The position numbers and the translations under genes are program-made. Shown here in pieces: positions 55,492 through 64,000 of a stretch of 64,000 bases of DNA (position 1 is the first letter of the stretch; each line of letters opens with the position of its first letter). The stretch lies in NCBI GenBank assembly GCA_964385465.1, contig CAYLPJ010000027.1, positions 1-64,000 of the forward strand, given 5' to 3'. The notes under the pieces were generated by a model, which was not told where the DNA came from, searched no databases, and worked only from the letters and a program-made list of their open reading frames with translations. This DNA is from CAYLPJ01 sp964385465. Lineage in GTDB: Bacteria; Planctomycetota; Phycisphaerae; SM23-33.

Positions 55492-56109
55492 GTGGAGTTG
55501 GTGTCTGAGACAGCAGAGGCAGAGGGCGGCGGCGGCCCGCGTCCGGAGGATGCGGAGCTGGTCCGTGCCACGAGGCGAGGCGACCTGGCGGCCTTCGAGG
55601 TGCTGGTCGCCCGCTACCAGCGTCGCGCCACCGCGGTGGCGTGGCGGCTGCTGAATCATCGCGAGGACGCCATGGACGTCGTTCAGGACGCCTTTCTGAA
55701 GGCCTACGACCGGTTGGACAGCCTCTCGCACCCGGGGCGGTTCGGCTCGTGGCTGCTGCGGATCGTCAGCAACCTCTCGCTGAACTTCCGCCGCGCCCGC
55801 GCCCTGCGGAAGACGGACTCGCTGGCCCCGCACAACGACGCCGACGACGAGGACGGGCCGGTCAATCGCCCGGACCCGGGCATCGGCGATCCCGGCGAGG
55901 AGGCCTCCGCCGGCGAGCTGAAGGACCGGATCGCCCGTGCCATCGCCGACCTGCCGGACATGCAGCGGCAGGCGCTGGTGCTGTTCGCGATCGAGAAGAT
56001 GCCCCAGAAGCAGATCGCCGAGATGCTCGGATGCAGCGTCGAGACGGTCAAGTGGCACGTCTTCTCGGCAAGAAAGAAGCTCAAGCAACGTTTCAGGGAG
56101 TACCTCTAG
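55492..56109 (+). CDS. ECF-type RNA polymerase sigma factor
   Basis: About 205 residues. Sigma region 2 is AFLKAYDRLDSLSHPGRFGS followed by WLLRIVSNLSLNFRRAR, and region 4 is LPDMQRQALVLFAIEKMPQK then QIAEMLGCSVETVKWHV. It binds core polymerase and directs a stress or envelope regulon. It starts from GTG 55492 or, more likely given GGTGGAG just upstream, GTG 55501. Its neighbour is a membrane anti-sigma-like gene, 14 bp downstream. Confidence 0.93.
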   Translation: MELVSETAEAEGGGGPRPEDAELVRATRRGDLAAFEVLVARYQRRATAVAWRLLNHREDAMDVVQDAFLKAYDRLDSLSHPGRFGSWLLRIVSNLSLNFRRARALRKTDSLAPHNDADDEDGPVNRPDPGIGDPGEEASAGELKDRIARAIADLPDMQRQALVLFAIEKMPQKQIAEMLGCSVETVKWHVFSARKKLKQRFREYL

Positions 56110-56123
56110 GCTCTGGTGATGTC

Positions 56124-56702
56124 ATGAACGCTTCCCATCAAGACGACGTCGAGTTCGCCCTTTGCGAGTACCTCGACGGGGCCCTCTCCGGCCGCGAGGC
56201 ACGGCGCCTCCAGCGCCGCCTCGCCGAAGACCCGGACCTCGCCGACGAGCTGAAGCGCTACGCGGCGCTGGACGAGGCGCTGGCCTCCGTCGCCGGCGCC
56301 GGGCCCGACGGGGTGGACTACGACCTCCAGCGCGCCGAGGTGATCGCCGCGATCGAGCGCCGCGCGCTGCTCCAGCCGCCCCGGCGGCGCGTGCTGCGCC
56401 CGGTGTTCGGCGCCCTGGCGGCCGCGGCGGCACTGCTGATCGGGGTGATGGCCTGGGTGGTGATCGTCGGCCGCCAGACTCCCCCCGGACCGGGCGAGCC
56501 GGTCCGCGTCACGCTGCTGTCGGCCTCGCCGGCGGTGGAGGGCGAGGGCGAGGTCTCGGTGCAGATCACCCGCCCGCCGGTCGAGAGCCTGCCCCTGGCG
56601 CCCTTGGCGCCGCGGGGGGGCATGCCCGGGGGGACCATCGTCGTATCCGTCGGCCATGACGACAACCCCGGCGACGCGGCCGAATCGCTCGTGATATACT
56701 GA
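56124..56702 (+). CDS. Membrane anti-sigma-like protein
   Basis: 192 residues. N-terminal cytoplasmic helices (EFALCEYLDGALSGREARRL) resemble anti-sigma domains without the zinc HxxxCxxC motif. One membrane segment lies at about 96-116 (AAAAALLIGVMAWVVIVG), then a Pro-rich periplasmic tail ending VVSVGHDDNPGDAAESLVIY. It probably holds the sigma factor inactive. Confidence 0.7.
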   Translation: MNASHQDDVEFALCEYLDGALSGREARRLQRRLAEDPDLADELKRYAALDEALASVAGAGPDGVDYDLQRAEVIAAIERRALLQPPRRRVLRPVFGALAAAAALLIGVMAWVVIVGRQTPPGPGEPVRVTLLSASPAVEGEGEVSVQITRPPVESLPLAPLAPRGGMPGGTIVVSVGHDDNPGDAAESLVIY

Positions 56703-56753
56703 CCCCCCCGCCGGCGGAGCCGGCGGCCCGACAGGACCCCGAGGAGAGATTTC

Positions 56754-57932
56754 ATGACAATTGCCGCTTTCCCGCTGGCGGCCGCGATCTGCGTCGCGGT
56801 CGGCCCGGCCGCCCCGTCGGCCGGACCGTCGAGCGCGAGCCTGCAACTGGCCCTGGACAAGCCGGTCGAGCTGAAAGTCGAGGACGCGCCGATCGGCGAG
56901 GTCTTCGAGCGTCTGACGGAGGCGACGGGCGTGCGGTTCCGCGTCGGCCCGGACGTCTACGCCTGCCTGCCCTACGGCGAGCAGACGCGCCTGACCGTGC
57001 GGATCAAGAACATCACCCTGCGCAAGGCCCTGACCCCCGTGGTCGCGCCGCAGGGAATGAAGTGGATCATCGAGGACGACGCCGTCCGGATCCGCCCGGC
57101 CGACGCGCTGCTGCGCATGGGCCGCCGGGCCACCTACGACGAACTGCGTATGCTGGGGACGATCCACTCCGCCGCGATCCAGCCGCGTGCCAAGGGCGGC
57201 GAGCCGGTCGCCCAGCTCCGCAAGCTCACGGGCAACGAGGACCTGCGGCTGGTCTTCCGCCTGGAGGGCGCCGACCGCGAGGCCGCCCTCGCCCGCGCCG
57301 ACCGCGTCCTGCCCGGCACGCCGGCGGACTGGCTGGACATGCTCTGCCACGGGCAGGGATGGACCTGGTACCTCTGGGGAGACGACATCATCATCCTGGG
57401 CAAGAAGGCCCAGGTCGGAAGGCAGCTCCAGCGCCAGGTCACCCTCCGCTACGAAAACGCCCCGCTGGTGGACGTCCTGCTGGACCTCGCCCGCCAGGGG
57501 CGCGTGCAGTTGAACATGGCCCCGGCAGTGATGGAGTTCGTCCCGGCCGAGACGCGGAGCAGCTTCAACCTCATCATGTCCGACGCGACGATCGCCCAGG
57601 TGCTCGAGGTCATCAGCGGCGCCACGGGGCTGACGTTCGCCCCCGAGGACGAGGGGCTCCGCGTGGAGGCCTCCGACCGGCTGAAGAAGCTCGGCGAGGG
57701 CGGAGCCGACGCCGGGCGGCGACGCACGCCGTTCTTCCTCAAGAAGAGCGTCCCCCTGCCCGACGGCTCGACCGTCGAGCTGCTCGTCCGCCCCGACGAC
57801 CTGCCCGAGCACGTCATCGAGGCGATCAAGGGCGAACGGGCAAGGCTCTTCGAGCTGCTCATCCGCAAGTACGGACCGGCGACGACACAGCCGGCCACGA
57901 CACAGCCGGCCACGACGCAGCCGGCCGGGTAG
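56754..57932 (+). CDS. Secreted protein with three STN/secretin-N-like domains
   Basis: 392 residues with a signal peptide (about 1-22). Three repeats match the short secretin/TonB N-terminal fold: about 30-120 (VEDAPIGEVFERLTEATGVR), about 150-215 and about 225-310 (YENAPLVDVLLDLARQGRV, ATIAQVLEVISGATG). A Ser/Thr-rich end with three ATTQP copies closes it. In FecIRA-like systems the STN domain carries the signal to the anti-sigma; here it is free-standing, so it may be the sensor of the sigma/anti-sigma pair. Confidence 0.75.
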   Translation: MTIAAFPLAAAICVAVGPAAPSAGPSSASLQLALDKPVELKVEDAPIGEVFERLTEATGVRFRVGPDVYACLPYGEQTRLTVRIKNITLRKALTPVVAPQGMKWIIEDDAVRIRPADALLRMGRRATYDELRMLGTIHSAAIQPRAKGGEPVAQLRKLTGNEDLRLVFRLEGADREAALARADRVLPGTPADWLDMLCHGQGWTWYLWGDDIIILGKKAQVGRQLQRQVTLRYENAPLVDVLLDLARQGRVQLNMAPAVMEFVPAETRSSFNLIMSDATIAQVLEVISGATGLTFAPEDEGLRVEASDRLKKLGEGGADAGRRRTPFFLKKSVPLPDGSTVELLVRPDDLPEHVIEAIKGERARLFELLIRKYGPATTQPATTQPATTQPAG

Positions 57933-57941
57933 CCCCGCCGC

Positions 57942-59180
57942 CTACGACGCAGGCGGAGGCGGAGGAGGCGGAGGAGGCGGCGGCGACGAGCCCGACGCCG
58001 GCGGCGGGGGTGGTTCGGACGTCGCCGGCGCCGCGCCCTTCCGCCCGGTCAGGGCGCGGATCAGCAGGAACAGCCCCACCCCCCCCGCCAGCAGGACGGC
58101 GCCCAGCAGCGGGCGGTAGAAGATCCACCCCAGCGCGACGACGATCAGGGACCCGGCGGCCGCCAGGATAAGCGAGATCAGGAAGAACCCCGCCCCCAGC
58201 AGGCTGCCGACGAAGGGGATCACGTCCCCGAGCACGGAGATCGGCGCGAAGACCAGGCAGAAGCCGACCAGCATCGCCACGAACCCCCCGGCGCGGAGCC
58301 CCCAGGTGAGCAGGCGGTTGGCCTCGCGCTCGGCCTCGAACATCGCCTCGGCGGAGACCGTCCCGGCGGCGATCAGCTCGATGTCCTGCCCGGTCGAGGC
58401 GGTGTAGGGCTCGAAGGTCTTGCCCACCTGCCGGCTGACGACGCTGACCGGGCCGGCGGGGACCTTGCTGAACCGCACGCGGACGTCGCCGACCCGCGGC
58501 GCCCCCTGCCCGCCGCCCGGCGTGGGCAGATACAGCCCGCGGTCGCGGACCAGCACCTTCCGCCCGAGCCTGGAACCCAGCCCGTCGACCTCCCCGGCCG
58601 AGACGGCCATCGGCTGGAAATCGTCCAGCTTGCCGATCAGCGAGGGCGGCAGGCGGTAGGCCCCGAGGCTCACGTCGGCCGCCGAGACGGCGCGGCTTCG
58701 CCAGGGCATCTCGCCGGGGTTCTCGTGCCCGGCCTCCTTGAAGCCCGCCGAGCGGATCGGGCGGTCGGACCACGTCTTCGAATACGTATACGTGGTGACC
58801 TTCCGCTTGCCCCCGCCGAGCTTCTTGCGCGTCTTGGTGCGCTTGGTCTCCTTCCACTGGTACATCTCCACCTTCCGCCGCAGCCGCACGGCTTGGGCGG
58901 AGATGCCGAACACGTCGTCGGTGAGCGTCTCGTCGGTGGCCGCCTCCCCGGTGACGTGCACGAGCTTGCCCTCGTGCTGCGGGGCGGCGGCGTCGGCGGA
59001 CACGGAGACCACCGCGCCGGCGCCCTCGGCAATGGTCCGGGCGCGGTCCACGGCGCGGCCCTCGTTCCAGAACAGCAGCACCCCGGCTGCGATCACCAGG
59101 ATGATGCCCACCAGCACCCCGATCAGCGACTTGCCCAGACGCCCGATCCACGACTCGTTGGTGACTTCCGTGACGGCCAT
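57942..59180 (-). CDS. TMEM43 (LUMA) family membrane protein
   Basis: 412 residues. One N-terminal membrane helix (SLIGVLVGIILVIAAGVLLF) and four at the C-terminal end (from about 290) flank a large extracytoplasmic domain (DNSKGMP-like pattern absent; RPIRSAGFKEAGHENPGE, FEPYTASTGQDIELIAAGTV). TMEM43 homologues occur in eukaryote nuclear envelope and in scattered bacteria; the bacterial role is open. The C-terminus is a Pro run. GGAAGGA precedes ATG 59180; the longer frame is unsupported. Confidence 0.8.
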   Translation of the reverse strand: MAVTEVTNESWIGRLGKSLIGVLVGIILVIAAGVLLFWNEGRAVDRARTIAEGAGAVVSVSADAAAPQHEGKLVHVTGEAATDETLTDDVFGISAQAVRLRRKVEMYQWKETKRTKTRKKLGGGKRKVTTYTYSKTWSDRPIRSAGFKEAGHENPGEMPWRSRAVSAADVSLGAYRLPPSLIGKLDDFQPMAVSAGEVDGLGSRLGRKVLVRDRGLYLPTPGGGQGAPRVGDVRVRFSKVPAGPVSVVSRQVGKTFEPYTASTGQDIELIAAGTVSAEAMFEAEREANRLLTWGLRAGGFVAMLVGFCLVFAPISVLGDVIPFVGSLLGAGFFLISLILAAAGSLIVVALGWIFYRPLLGAVLLAGGVGLFLLIRALTGRKGAAPATSEPPPPPASGSSPPPPPPPPPPPAS

Positions 59181-59355
59181 GTTCCACGTCCTTCCCTGCC
59201 GAAGCCCATAGCGACCGCGTCCGCCGCCCTCGCACCCTATCGCGCCGCCGGCGGACGGGTCAACGCCCGCGGCGTGGTTGTCTGATCGGCCGCGGGCGGC
59301 TACCATGCGCCCGGTAAGACGCGGTCAGGCAACCGGGGAAGACGAGGTGCCACGG

Positions 59356-61269
59356 ATGGCGCGGAAGAAGGCGAAAAAAGCGGCGAAGAAGCCGAAGAGG
59401 TCGGGCGGAAAGGCGCCGGCCCGGAAGACGGGCACGCCGGGCGGCAAGGCCGGCGGCGCGAAGCAGGCCGGGAAGAAGGCGGCCGGGAAGCCCCCCGCCC
59501 GGCGCGGGAAGAAGGCGGCGAAGAAGCCCCCCGGCGGCAAGCGGGCGCCCGGGCAGGCGTCGCCGGCCGAGCGGGCCGGCGGGAGCAAGGCCGAGGTCGG
59601 CGCCGACGAACCGACGGTCAAGGCGGCCCCGGGGGCCCGCTACGCCACGGCCGAGTCGATGGCCAAGGCCCAGCGGAGCATCTCGGTCAGCGAGTTTTTC
59701 GCCAAGAACCGCCACCTGCTGGGTTTCGACAACCCTCGCAAGGCGTTGCTGACGACGATCAAGGAGGCGGTGGACAACGCCCTCGACGCCTGCGAGGAGG
59801 CGGGGATCCAGCCGGAGGTGGCGATCGCCATCGAGCAGCTCTCCGAGACGCAGTACCGCGTGAGCGTGGAGGACAACGGCCCGGGCATCGTCCGCAAGCA
59901 GATCCCCAACATCTTCGGCAAGCTGCTGTACGGGTCGAAGTTCCATCGCCTGAAGATGTCCCGCGGTCAGCAGGGCATCGGCATCTCGGCGGCGGGCATG
60001 TACGGCGTGCTGACCACGGGCACGCCGGTGCGGATCACCTCCCGGACCGGCAAGCGGGCGAAGGCGCATCACTACGAGCTCCAGATCGACACGCGGAAGA
60101 ACCGCCCCGACGTCAGCCGCGACGAAGTCATCGACTGGGACGTGCCCCACGGCACGCGGGTGGAGATCGAGCTGGAGGCCCGCTACCAGCGAGGGCGCCA
60201 GAGCGTCGACGACTACCTCCAGCAGACCGCCATCGCCAACCCGCACGTGACCCTGCGCTACCACGCCCCCGACGGGCGGGCGGATGAGTATCCCGCGTCG
60301 GTCAAGGAGCTGCCCCCCACGCCCAAGTCCATCCGCCCCCACCCCTACGGCGTCGAGCTCGGCGTGCTGCTGAAAATGCTCTCGGAAACCAGGTGCCGCA
60401 CCACGCGGAAGTTCCTCACCAGCGAGTTCTCCCGCGTCTCGGCCAGGGTGGCCAAGGAGATCTGCGAGCGCGCCGACTGCCGACCCGAGGCCCGACCCAG
60501 CCGCCTGAGCAACGACACCGGAAAACGCATCTACCAGGCCGTCCAGGACACGAAGATCATGGCCCCCGCGACCGACTGCGTGATCCCCATCGGCGAGGAG
60601 AAGCTGCTCGCCGGGCTCAGGCAGGTCGTCGACGCGGCGTTCTACACGGCCGTGACGCGAAGCCCGGCCGTCTACCGCGGCAACCCGTTCATCATCGAGG
60701 CGGCGCTGGCGTACGGCAAGCCGGCGCAGCCTGCCGGCGGGGGCAAGGCGGGAAGCGCGGACGCTTCGCCCAAGGGCGAGACGGGCGGCGAGGCCGGCGA
60801 GGGCGACGGCGAGGGCCAGCTCGCCCGGCTGGTGCGCTTCGCCAACCGCGTGCCGCTCCAGTACCAGCAGTCGGCCTGCGCGACCTACAAGGGCGTGGTG
60901 GGGCTGAACTGGAAGAGCTACGGACTCGCCCAGGGGCGCGGGGCGCTGCCCACCGGGCCGCTGACCGCCGTGGTGCACATGGCCTCGGTGTGGGTGCCCT
61001 TCACCAGCGAGTCCAAGGAGGCCATCGCGTCCTACCCGGAGATCCTCAAGGAGATCCGCCTGGCCCTCCAGGACTGCGGGCGTCGGCTGGGCCAGCACAT
61101 CCGCCGCACCGTCCGGCACAAGCAGGAGATGAAGAAGCGCAGCTACATCGAAAGGTACATCCCCGCGATCGGCGAGGCGCTCCAGGAGATCCTGGAGCTC
61201 AAGGACAAGCAGGTGGACCGCGTCTGCACGGACCTCAAGGGCGTGCTGGAGCGCAGCCGGAAGATGTAG
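59356..61269 (+). CDS. top6B: DNA topoisomerase VI subunit B with lysine-rich N-terminal tail
   Basis: 637 residues. The GHKL ATP-binding site shows EAVDNALDACEEAG, VEDNGPGI and GQQGIGISAAGMYG (about 145-210), followed by the transducer domain (WDVPHGTRVEIELEARYQ). TopoVI (B2A2) passes DNA duplexes and is mostly archaeal/plant; few bacteria have it. Residues 1-100 are a histone-H1/AlgP-like tail (repeats of KKAAKKP, AGKKAAGKPP) likely to bind DNA. No top6A follows or precedes within the window. GAGGTG is 6 nt before ATG 59356. Confidence 0.92.
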   Translation: MARKKAKKAAKKPKRSGGKAPARKTGTPGGKAGGAKQAGKKAAGKPPARRGKKAAKKPPGGKRAPGQASPAERAGGSKAEVGADEPTVKAAPGARYATAESMAKAQRSISVSEFFAKNRHLLGFDNPRKALLTTIKEAVDNALDACEEAGIQPEVAIAIEQLSETQYRVSVEDNGPGIVRKQIPNIFGKLLYGSKFHRLKMSRGQQGIGISAAGMYGVLTTGTPVRITSRTGKRAKAHHYELQIDTRKNRPDVSRDEVIDWDVPHGTRVEIELEARYQRGRQSVDDYLQQTAIANPHVTLRYHAPDGRADEYPASVKELPPTPKSIRPHPYGVELGVLLKMLSETRCRTTRKFLTSEFSRVSARVAKEICERADCRPEARPSRLSNDTGKRIYQAVQDTKIMAPATDCVIPIGEEKLLAGLRQVVDAAFYTAVTRSPAVYRGNPFIIEAALAYGKPAQPAGGGKAGSADASPKGETGGEAGEGDGEGQLARLVRFANRVPLQYQQSACATYKGVVGLNWKSYGLAQGRGALPTGPLTAVVHMASVWVPFTSESKEAIASYPEILKEIRLALQDCGRRLGQHIRRTVRHKQEMKKRSYIERYIPAIGEALQEILELKDKQVDRVCTDLKGVLERSRKM

Positions 61270-61302
61270 CCCCCCCGGCGAAGGGCCGCGGGGCCCCGCC
61301 GA

Positions 61303-61803
61303 TCACCGCCGGGCGTTGCCGGCCGGCCCGGCGGCCGGCGCGGCGTCGGCGCCGGCGTACTCGCCCTCGGCGGGCAGCGTGTGGATGGGCTGTCGGCCGG
61401 CGTAGTCGGTGTCGGCCTCGTGCCAGTAATTCACCGCCTCCTCGCCGTGCTGCCAGCACAGGCAGACGGGCCTTCCGCCGGCGACGGCGGGGAAGTCGAC
61501 CACCCCGAGTGCCCAGTCGCGGAGCTCGACGCCGACGTCGTCCAGCTCTTCCAGGAAGGCGCGAAGTCGGCCGGCGGCGCGAATGAGCTCGAGGCGCGAC
61601 TCGCGGACGCGGTCGTCCTGCTGGCCCTTCTCGGCGGCCTCGAGGGCCTCCTGAAGGTCCAGCAGCCGGCGGTACTCGGCGATGACGTCGGCGACGATCC
61701 GCCGAACCAGCACGAGGGCGCGGTTGGCCTCGGCGAGGGTGAACGCCCGCCCCGGGGCCAGGGCCTTCTCGGACGGGCGGATTCGGGCTTGCTTGGCATC
61801 CAT
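61303..61803 (-). CDS. DUF2203 family protein
   Basis: 166 residues. A central helical hairpin (AFTLAEANRALVLVRRIV, EYRRLLDLQEALEAAEKG) is followed by the family signature VELRDWALGVVDFPAVAGGR and CLCWQHGEEAVNYWHEAD. Function unknown; common in planctomycetes and other soil bacteria. AGGAG precedes ATG 61803. Confidence 0.88.
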   Translation of the reverse strand: MDAKQARIRPSEKALAPGRAFTLAEANRALVLVRRIVADVIAEYRRLLDLQEALEAAEKGQQDDRVRESRLELIRAAGRLRAFLEELDDVGVELRDWALGVVDFPAVAGGRPVCLCWQHGEEAVNYWHEADTDYAGRQPIHTLPAEGEYAGADAAPAAGPAGNARR

Positions 61804-62042
61804 CGGGCGTACTCCTGTCACATCCTTCGCCGAGTGGACACGCCGGCGGGGCGATGGTTGGGCCTCCGTCCGCCGGCGTGCCGAATTCTTATCGGCCAGA
61901 GCCGCCGAACAGCATGAACGAAGTCCCCCCCGGGCGCCCCCGCAGGTGGCGGCGGGGTGGCGAATCGCGTGGCCGGGGGGTTGCTCGGCGCCGGGGTTCG
62001 TGTGAGGATGCATGGGCGAGAGCAAGGAAAGGAACCACGCAC

Positions 62043-62840
62043 ATGCTGAGGATCGCGATTACCGGAGCGGCCGGTCGGATGGGGCGACGGGTGGCGGCGC
62101 TGGCCATCGAGAGCGGGGAGTTCGACGTCGCGGCGGCGATGGAGATGCCCGGTCACGACGCGCTGGGCCGGGACGTCGGCGAGGTCGCCGGCGCGGGGGC
62201 GTTCGGTGTGAAGATCACGCCGTCGCTGCCGGACGACGTGGCGTGCGACGCGATGATCGACTTCTCCCTGCCGGAGGGCACGATGAAGTTCCTGCCGGTC
62301 TGCGTGCGGCGTTCGCTGCCGCTGGTGGCGGGCACGACGGGGCTGACGGCCTCGCAGCAGGCGGAGCTGACCGACTCGGCGCGGGAGATCCCGCTGCTCC
62401 AGGCGGCGAACTTCTCGGTGGGGATCAACGTGCTGTTGAAGGTCGCCGGCGAGGTCGCCTCGGCGCTCGGGGCGGACTACGACATCGAGGTCGCCGAGAC
62501 GCACCACCGGTTCAAGAAGGATGCGCCGTCCGGCACGGCGATCGCGCTGGCGCGCAGCGTCTGCCGCGGGCTGGGCATCGACTACGCCGAGGCCGCCGTC
62601 CCCGGCCGCAGCGGCCAGTGCCCGCGCAAGCCCGGCGAGATCGGCATGCACGCGCTGCGCGTGGGGGACACCGTCGGCGAGCACCAGGTGCACTTCGGCA
62701 GCCTCGGCGAGACCGTCACGCTGGCCCACGCGGCCCACACGCGGGACACGTTCGTCCGCGGCGCCCTGCGGGCGGCGCGATGGCTGGCCGGCCAGAAGCC
62801 CGGCCACTACGACATGCAGGACGTCCTCGGCCTGCGGTAG
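62043..62840 (+). CDS. dapB: 4-hydroxy-tetrahydrodipicolinate reductase
   Basis: 265 residues. NAD(P) motif ITGAAGRMGRRV at the N-terminus; MIDFSLPEGTMKF; substrate loop AGTTGLT; and the catalytic block ETHHRFKKDAPSGTA. DapB reduces hydroxy-tetrahydrodipicolinate in lysine/meso-diaminopimelate synthesis, cytoplasmic. AAGGAAAGG lies upstream. Neighbour is an aldolase of amino-acid metabolism. Confidence 0.97.
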   Translation: MLRIAITGAAGRMGRRVAALAIESGEFDVAAAMEMPGHDALGRDVGEVAGAGAFGVKITPSLPDDVACDAMIDFSLPEGTMKFLPVCVRRSLPLVAGTTGLTASQQAELTDSAREIPLLQAANFSVGINVLLKVAGEVASALGADYDIEVAETHHRFKKDAPSGTAIALARSVCRGLGIDYAEAAVPGRSGQCPRKPGEIGMHALRVGDTVGEHQVHFGSLGETVTLAHAAHTRDTFVRGALRAARWLAGQKPGHYDMQDVLGLR

Positions 62841-62867
62841 CCCGGCCGGCAGGACCAGGAACGCGCC

Positions 62868-63899
62868 ATGCCCGAGCCCGTCGATCTCCGCAGCGATACC
62901 GTCACCCGCCCGACCGAGGCCATGCGCGAGGCGATCGCCGCCGCCGAGGTCGGCGACGACGTCCTCGGCGACGACCCCACCGTCCTCGATCTGGAACGCG
63001 CCACCGCCGAAATCCTCGGCAAGGACGCCGCCGTCTACATGCCCTCGGGCACCATGACCAACCAGGTCGCCCTGCGGGCCCACACCGAGCCCGGAGACGA
63101 AGTCCTCCTCGCCGACAACGCCCACATGTACTACTACGAGGGCGGCGCCCCGGCCGCGCTGTCCGGCGTCATGCCACGCCTGCTGCCCTCGGTCCGCGGG
63201 CAGTTCACCGCCGCGGACGTCCGCGACGCCCTCCGCCCGGCGAACGTGCACTTCCCGCGAACGCGACTGCTGTGCGTGGAGAACACCTCCAACCGCGGCG
63301 GGGGCAGCGTCTGGCCTCTGGCGCGGCTGGCGGAGGTCCGCGACGCCGCCAGCGAGGCGGGGCTGGCCACCCACCTGGACGGTGCGCGGATCTGGAACGC
63401 GGCCGTCGCCGGCGGCGTGCCCGAGCGGGAGATCGCCGGGCAGTTCGACTCGGTGAGCGTGTGCTTCTCGAAGGGCCTGGGCGCGCCGGTCGGCTCGTGC
63501 CTGGCCGGGGCGGCGGCGTTCGTCGAGCGGGCGCGGCGGTTCCGCAAGATGTTCGGCGGCGGGATGCGGCAGGCGGGGATCATCGCCGCCGGGGCGCTGC
63601 ACGCACTGCGGCATCACCGCGAGCGCCTCGCCGAGGACCACGCCAACGCCGGCGCGCTGGCCGACGGGCTCGCCGAGCTGCCCGGCGTCGAGCTGGACCC
63701 CGCGACCGTCGAGACGAACATCGTGATCTTCCGCGTCACCGCCGTTCCCGCCGCCGAGCTGGTCGAGCGCCTCGCCGCCGCCGGCGTGCTCGTGCTGGCC
63801 ACGGGGCCGGACAGCATCCGCGCCGTGACGAACCTGACAGTCTCCGCCGAGGGCATCGCCCGGGCCCTGGCCGCGGCCGGGCGGGCCCTCGGGGCCTGA
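62868..63899 (+). CDS. ltaE: Low-specificity L-threonine aldolase (PLP)
   Basis: 343 residues. Starts with the family signature DLRSDTVTRPTEAMREA; PLP Lys202 in CFSKGLGAPVGS; GDDVLGDDPTV; and THLDGARIWNA. It cleaves threonine/allo-threonine to glycine and acetaldehyde, cytoplasmic. 27 bp after dapB, so likely co-transcribed. Confidence 0.92.
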   Translation: MPEPVDLRSDTVTRPTEAMREAIAAAEVGDDVLGDDPTVLDLERATAEILGKDAAVYMPSGTMTNQVALRAHTEPGDEVLLADNAHMYYYEGGAPAALSGVMPRLLPSVRGQFTAADVRDALRPANVHFPRTRLLCVENTSNRGGGSVWPLARLAEVRDAASEAGLATHLDGARIWNAAVAGGVPEREIAGQFDSVSVCFSKGLGAPVGSCLAGAAAFVERARRFRKMFGGGMRQAGIIAAGALHALRHHRERLAEDHANAGALADGLAELPGVELDPATVETNIVIFRVTAVPAAELVERLAAAGVLVLATGPDSIRAVTNLTVSAEGIARALAAAGRALGA

Positions 63900-63912
63900 G
63901 GGAGCGGGCGGC

Positions 63913-64000
63913 ATGGCGAAGGGTCCGTGGGACATGGCGGAGCTGGGCCCGCCGCCGGAGGCGGCGCCGGCGGAGGGGTTCGGCACCCGGGGGTGTCAGG
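63913..64000 (+). CDS. Start of a gene running off the window
   Basis: ATG 63913 with GGAGCGGG upstream, open to the window end (begins MAKGPWDMAELGPPPEA). 29 residues only; no family can be called. Confidence 0.5.
   Translation, partial: MAKGPWDMAELGPPPEAAPAEGFGTRGCQ

Noticed and set aside
61436..61448. Possible self-target of spacer 6
   Set aside because: Only 13 identical nt, expected by chance in a G+C-rich sequence.

Overview
The window is about 70% G+C with mostly intact, tightly packed genes. It looks like a chromosome segment from a planctomycete (Planctomycetota; class not determined). The support is gene content typical of that phylum: secreted PQQ-type propellers, DUF1080/3-ketoglycoside enzymes beside Gfo/Idh/MocA oxidoreductases, a long MoxR-DUF58-BatA/VWA operon, NPCBM proteins, a bacterial topoisomerase VI B subunit and a TMEM43-family membrane protein. 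This assignment is an inference from protein families, not from a marker gene.

Layout. 144-5317 (minus): a single-chain type IIG restriction-methylation enzyme overlapping a secreted beta-propeller gene by 4 bp. 5462-12531 (plus): a carbohydrate block with a URO-D family protein, a Tat-exported oxidoreductase, a sugar-isomerase/DUF1080 fusion and a large secreted protein. 12559-17019 (plus): a tiny Arg-rich protein with its own promoter, a PhoD-like phosphatase, and an overlapping pair of AlbA_2/GHKL ATPase and ParA-like ATPase. 17029-33020 (minus): an eight-gene envelope operon (NPCBM protein, alpha/alpha-toroid protein, BatA-like, VWA/amidotransferase-like, membrane protein, giant coiled-coil low-complexity protein, MoxR ATPase, DUF58). 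33290-40416: a solo HicB-like protein, an oxyanion-type ABC transporter whose binding protein carries two fused ModA-like domains, a Tat FAD oxidoreductase, ComF and an M14-type peptidase. 40500-45985 (plus): a heparinase-like polysaccharide lyase and a serpin.

46080-52432 is the most notable region: a complete type II-C CRISPR-Cas9 locus. A tracrRNA gene on the minus strand and cas9 on the plus strand have interleaved divergent promoters; cas9, cas1 and cas2 follow, then an array of 16 identical 36-bp repeats with 15 spacers. Array orientation, the terminator at its cas2 end and promoter-like hexamers inside each repeat all point to minus-strand transcription of the crRNAs. A tRNA-Glu(CTC) gene with its own promoter and terminator closes the region. 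The Cas9 has an intact RuvC/HNH active site and an IscB-like cysteine zinc knuckle in HNH.

52594-64000: a hybrid histidine kinase, an ECF sigma/anti-sigma/triple-STN protein cluster, a TMEM43-family protein, topoisomerase VI B with a histone-H1-like lysine tail and no neighbouring A subunit, DUF2203, dapB, a threonine aldolase and the start of a further gene. No single novel system is proven here. The best candidates for follow-up are the Cas9/tracrRNA architecture, the AlbA_2-ParA pair, the serpin with a coiled-coil insertion and GTGTCC operator-like sites, the H1-tailed Top6B and the double-headed binding protein.
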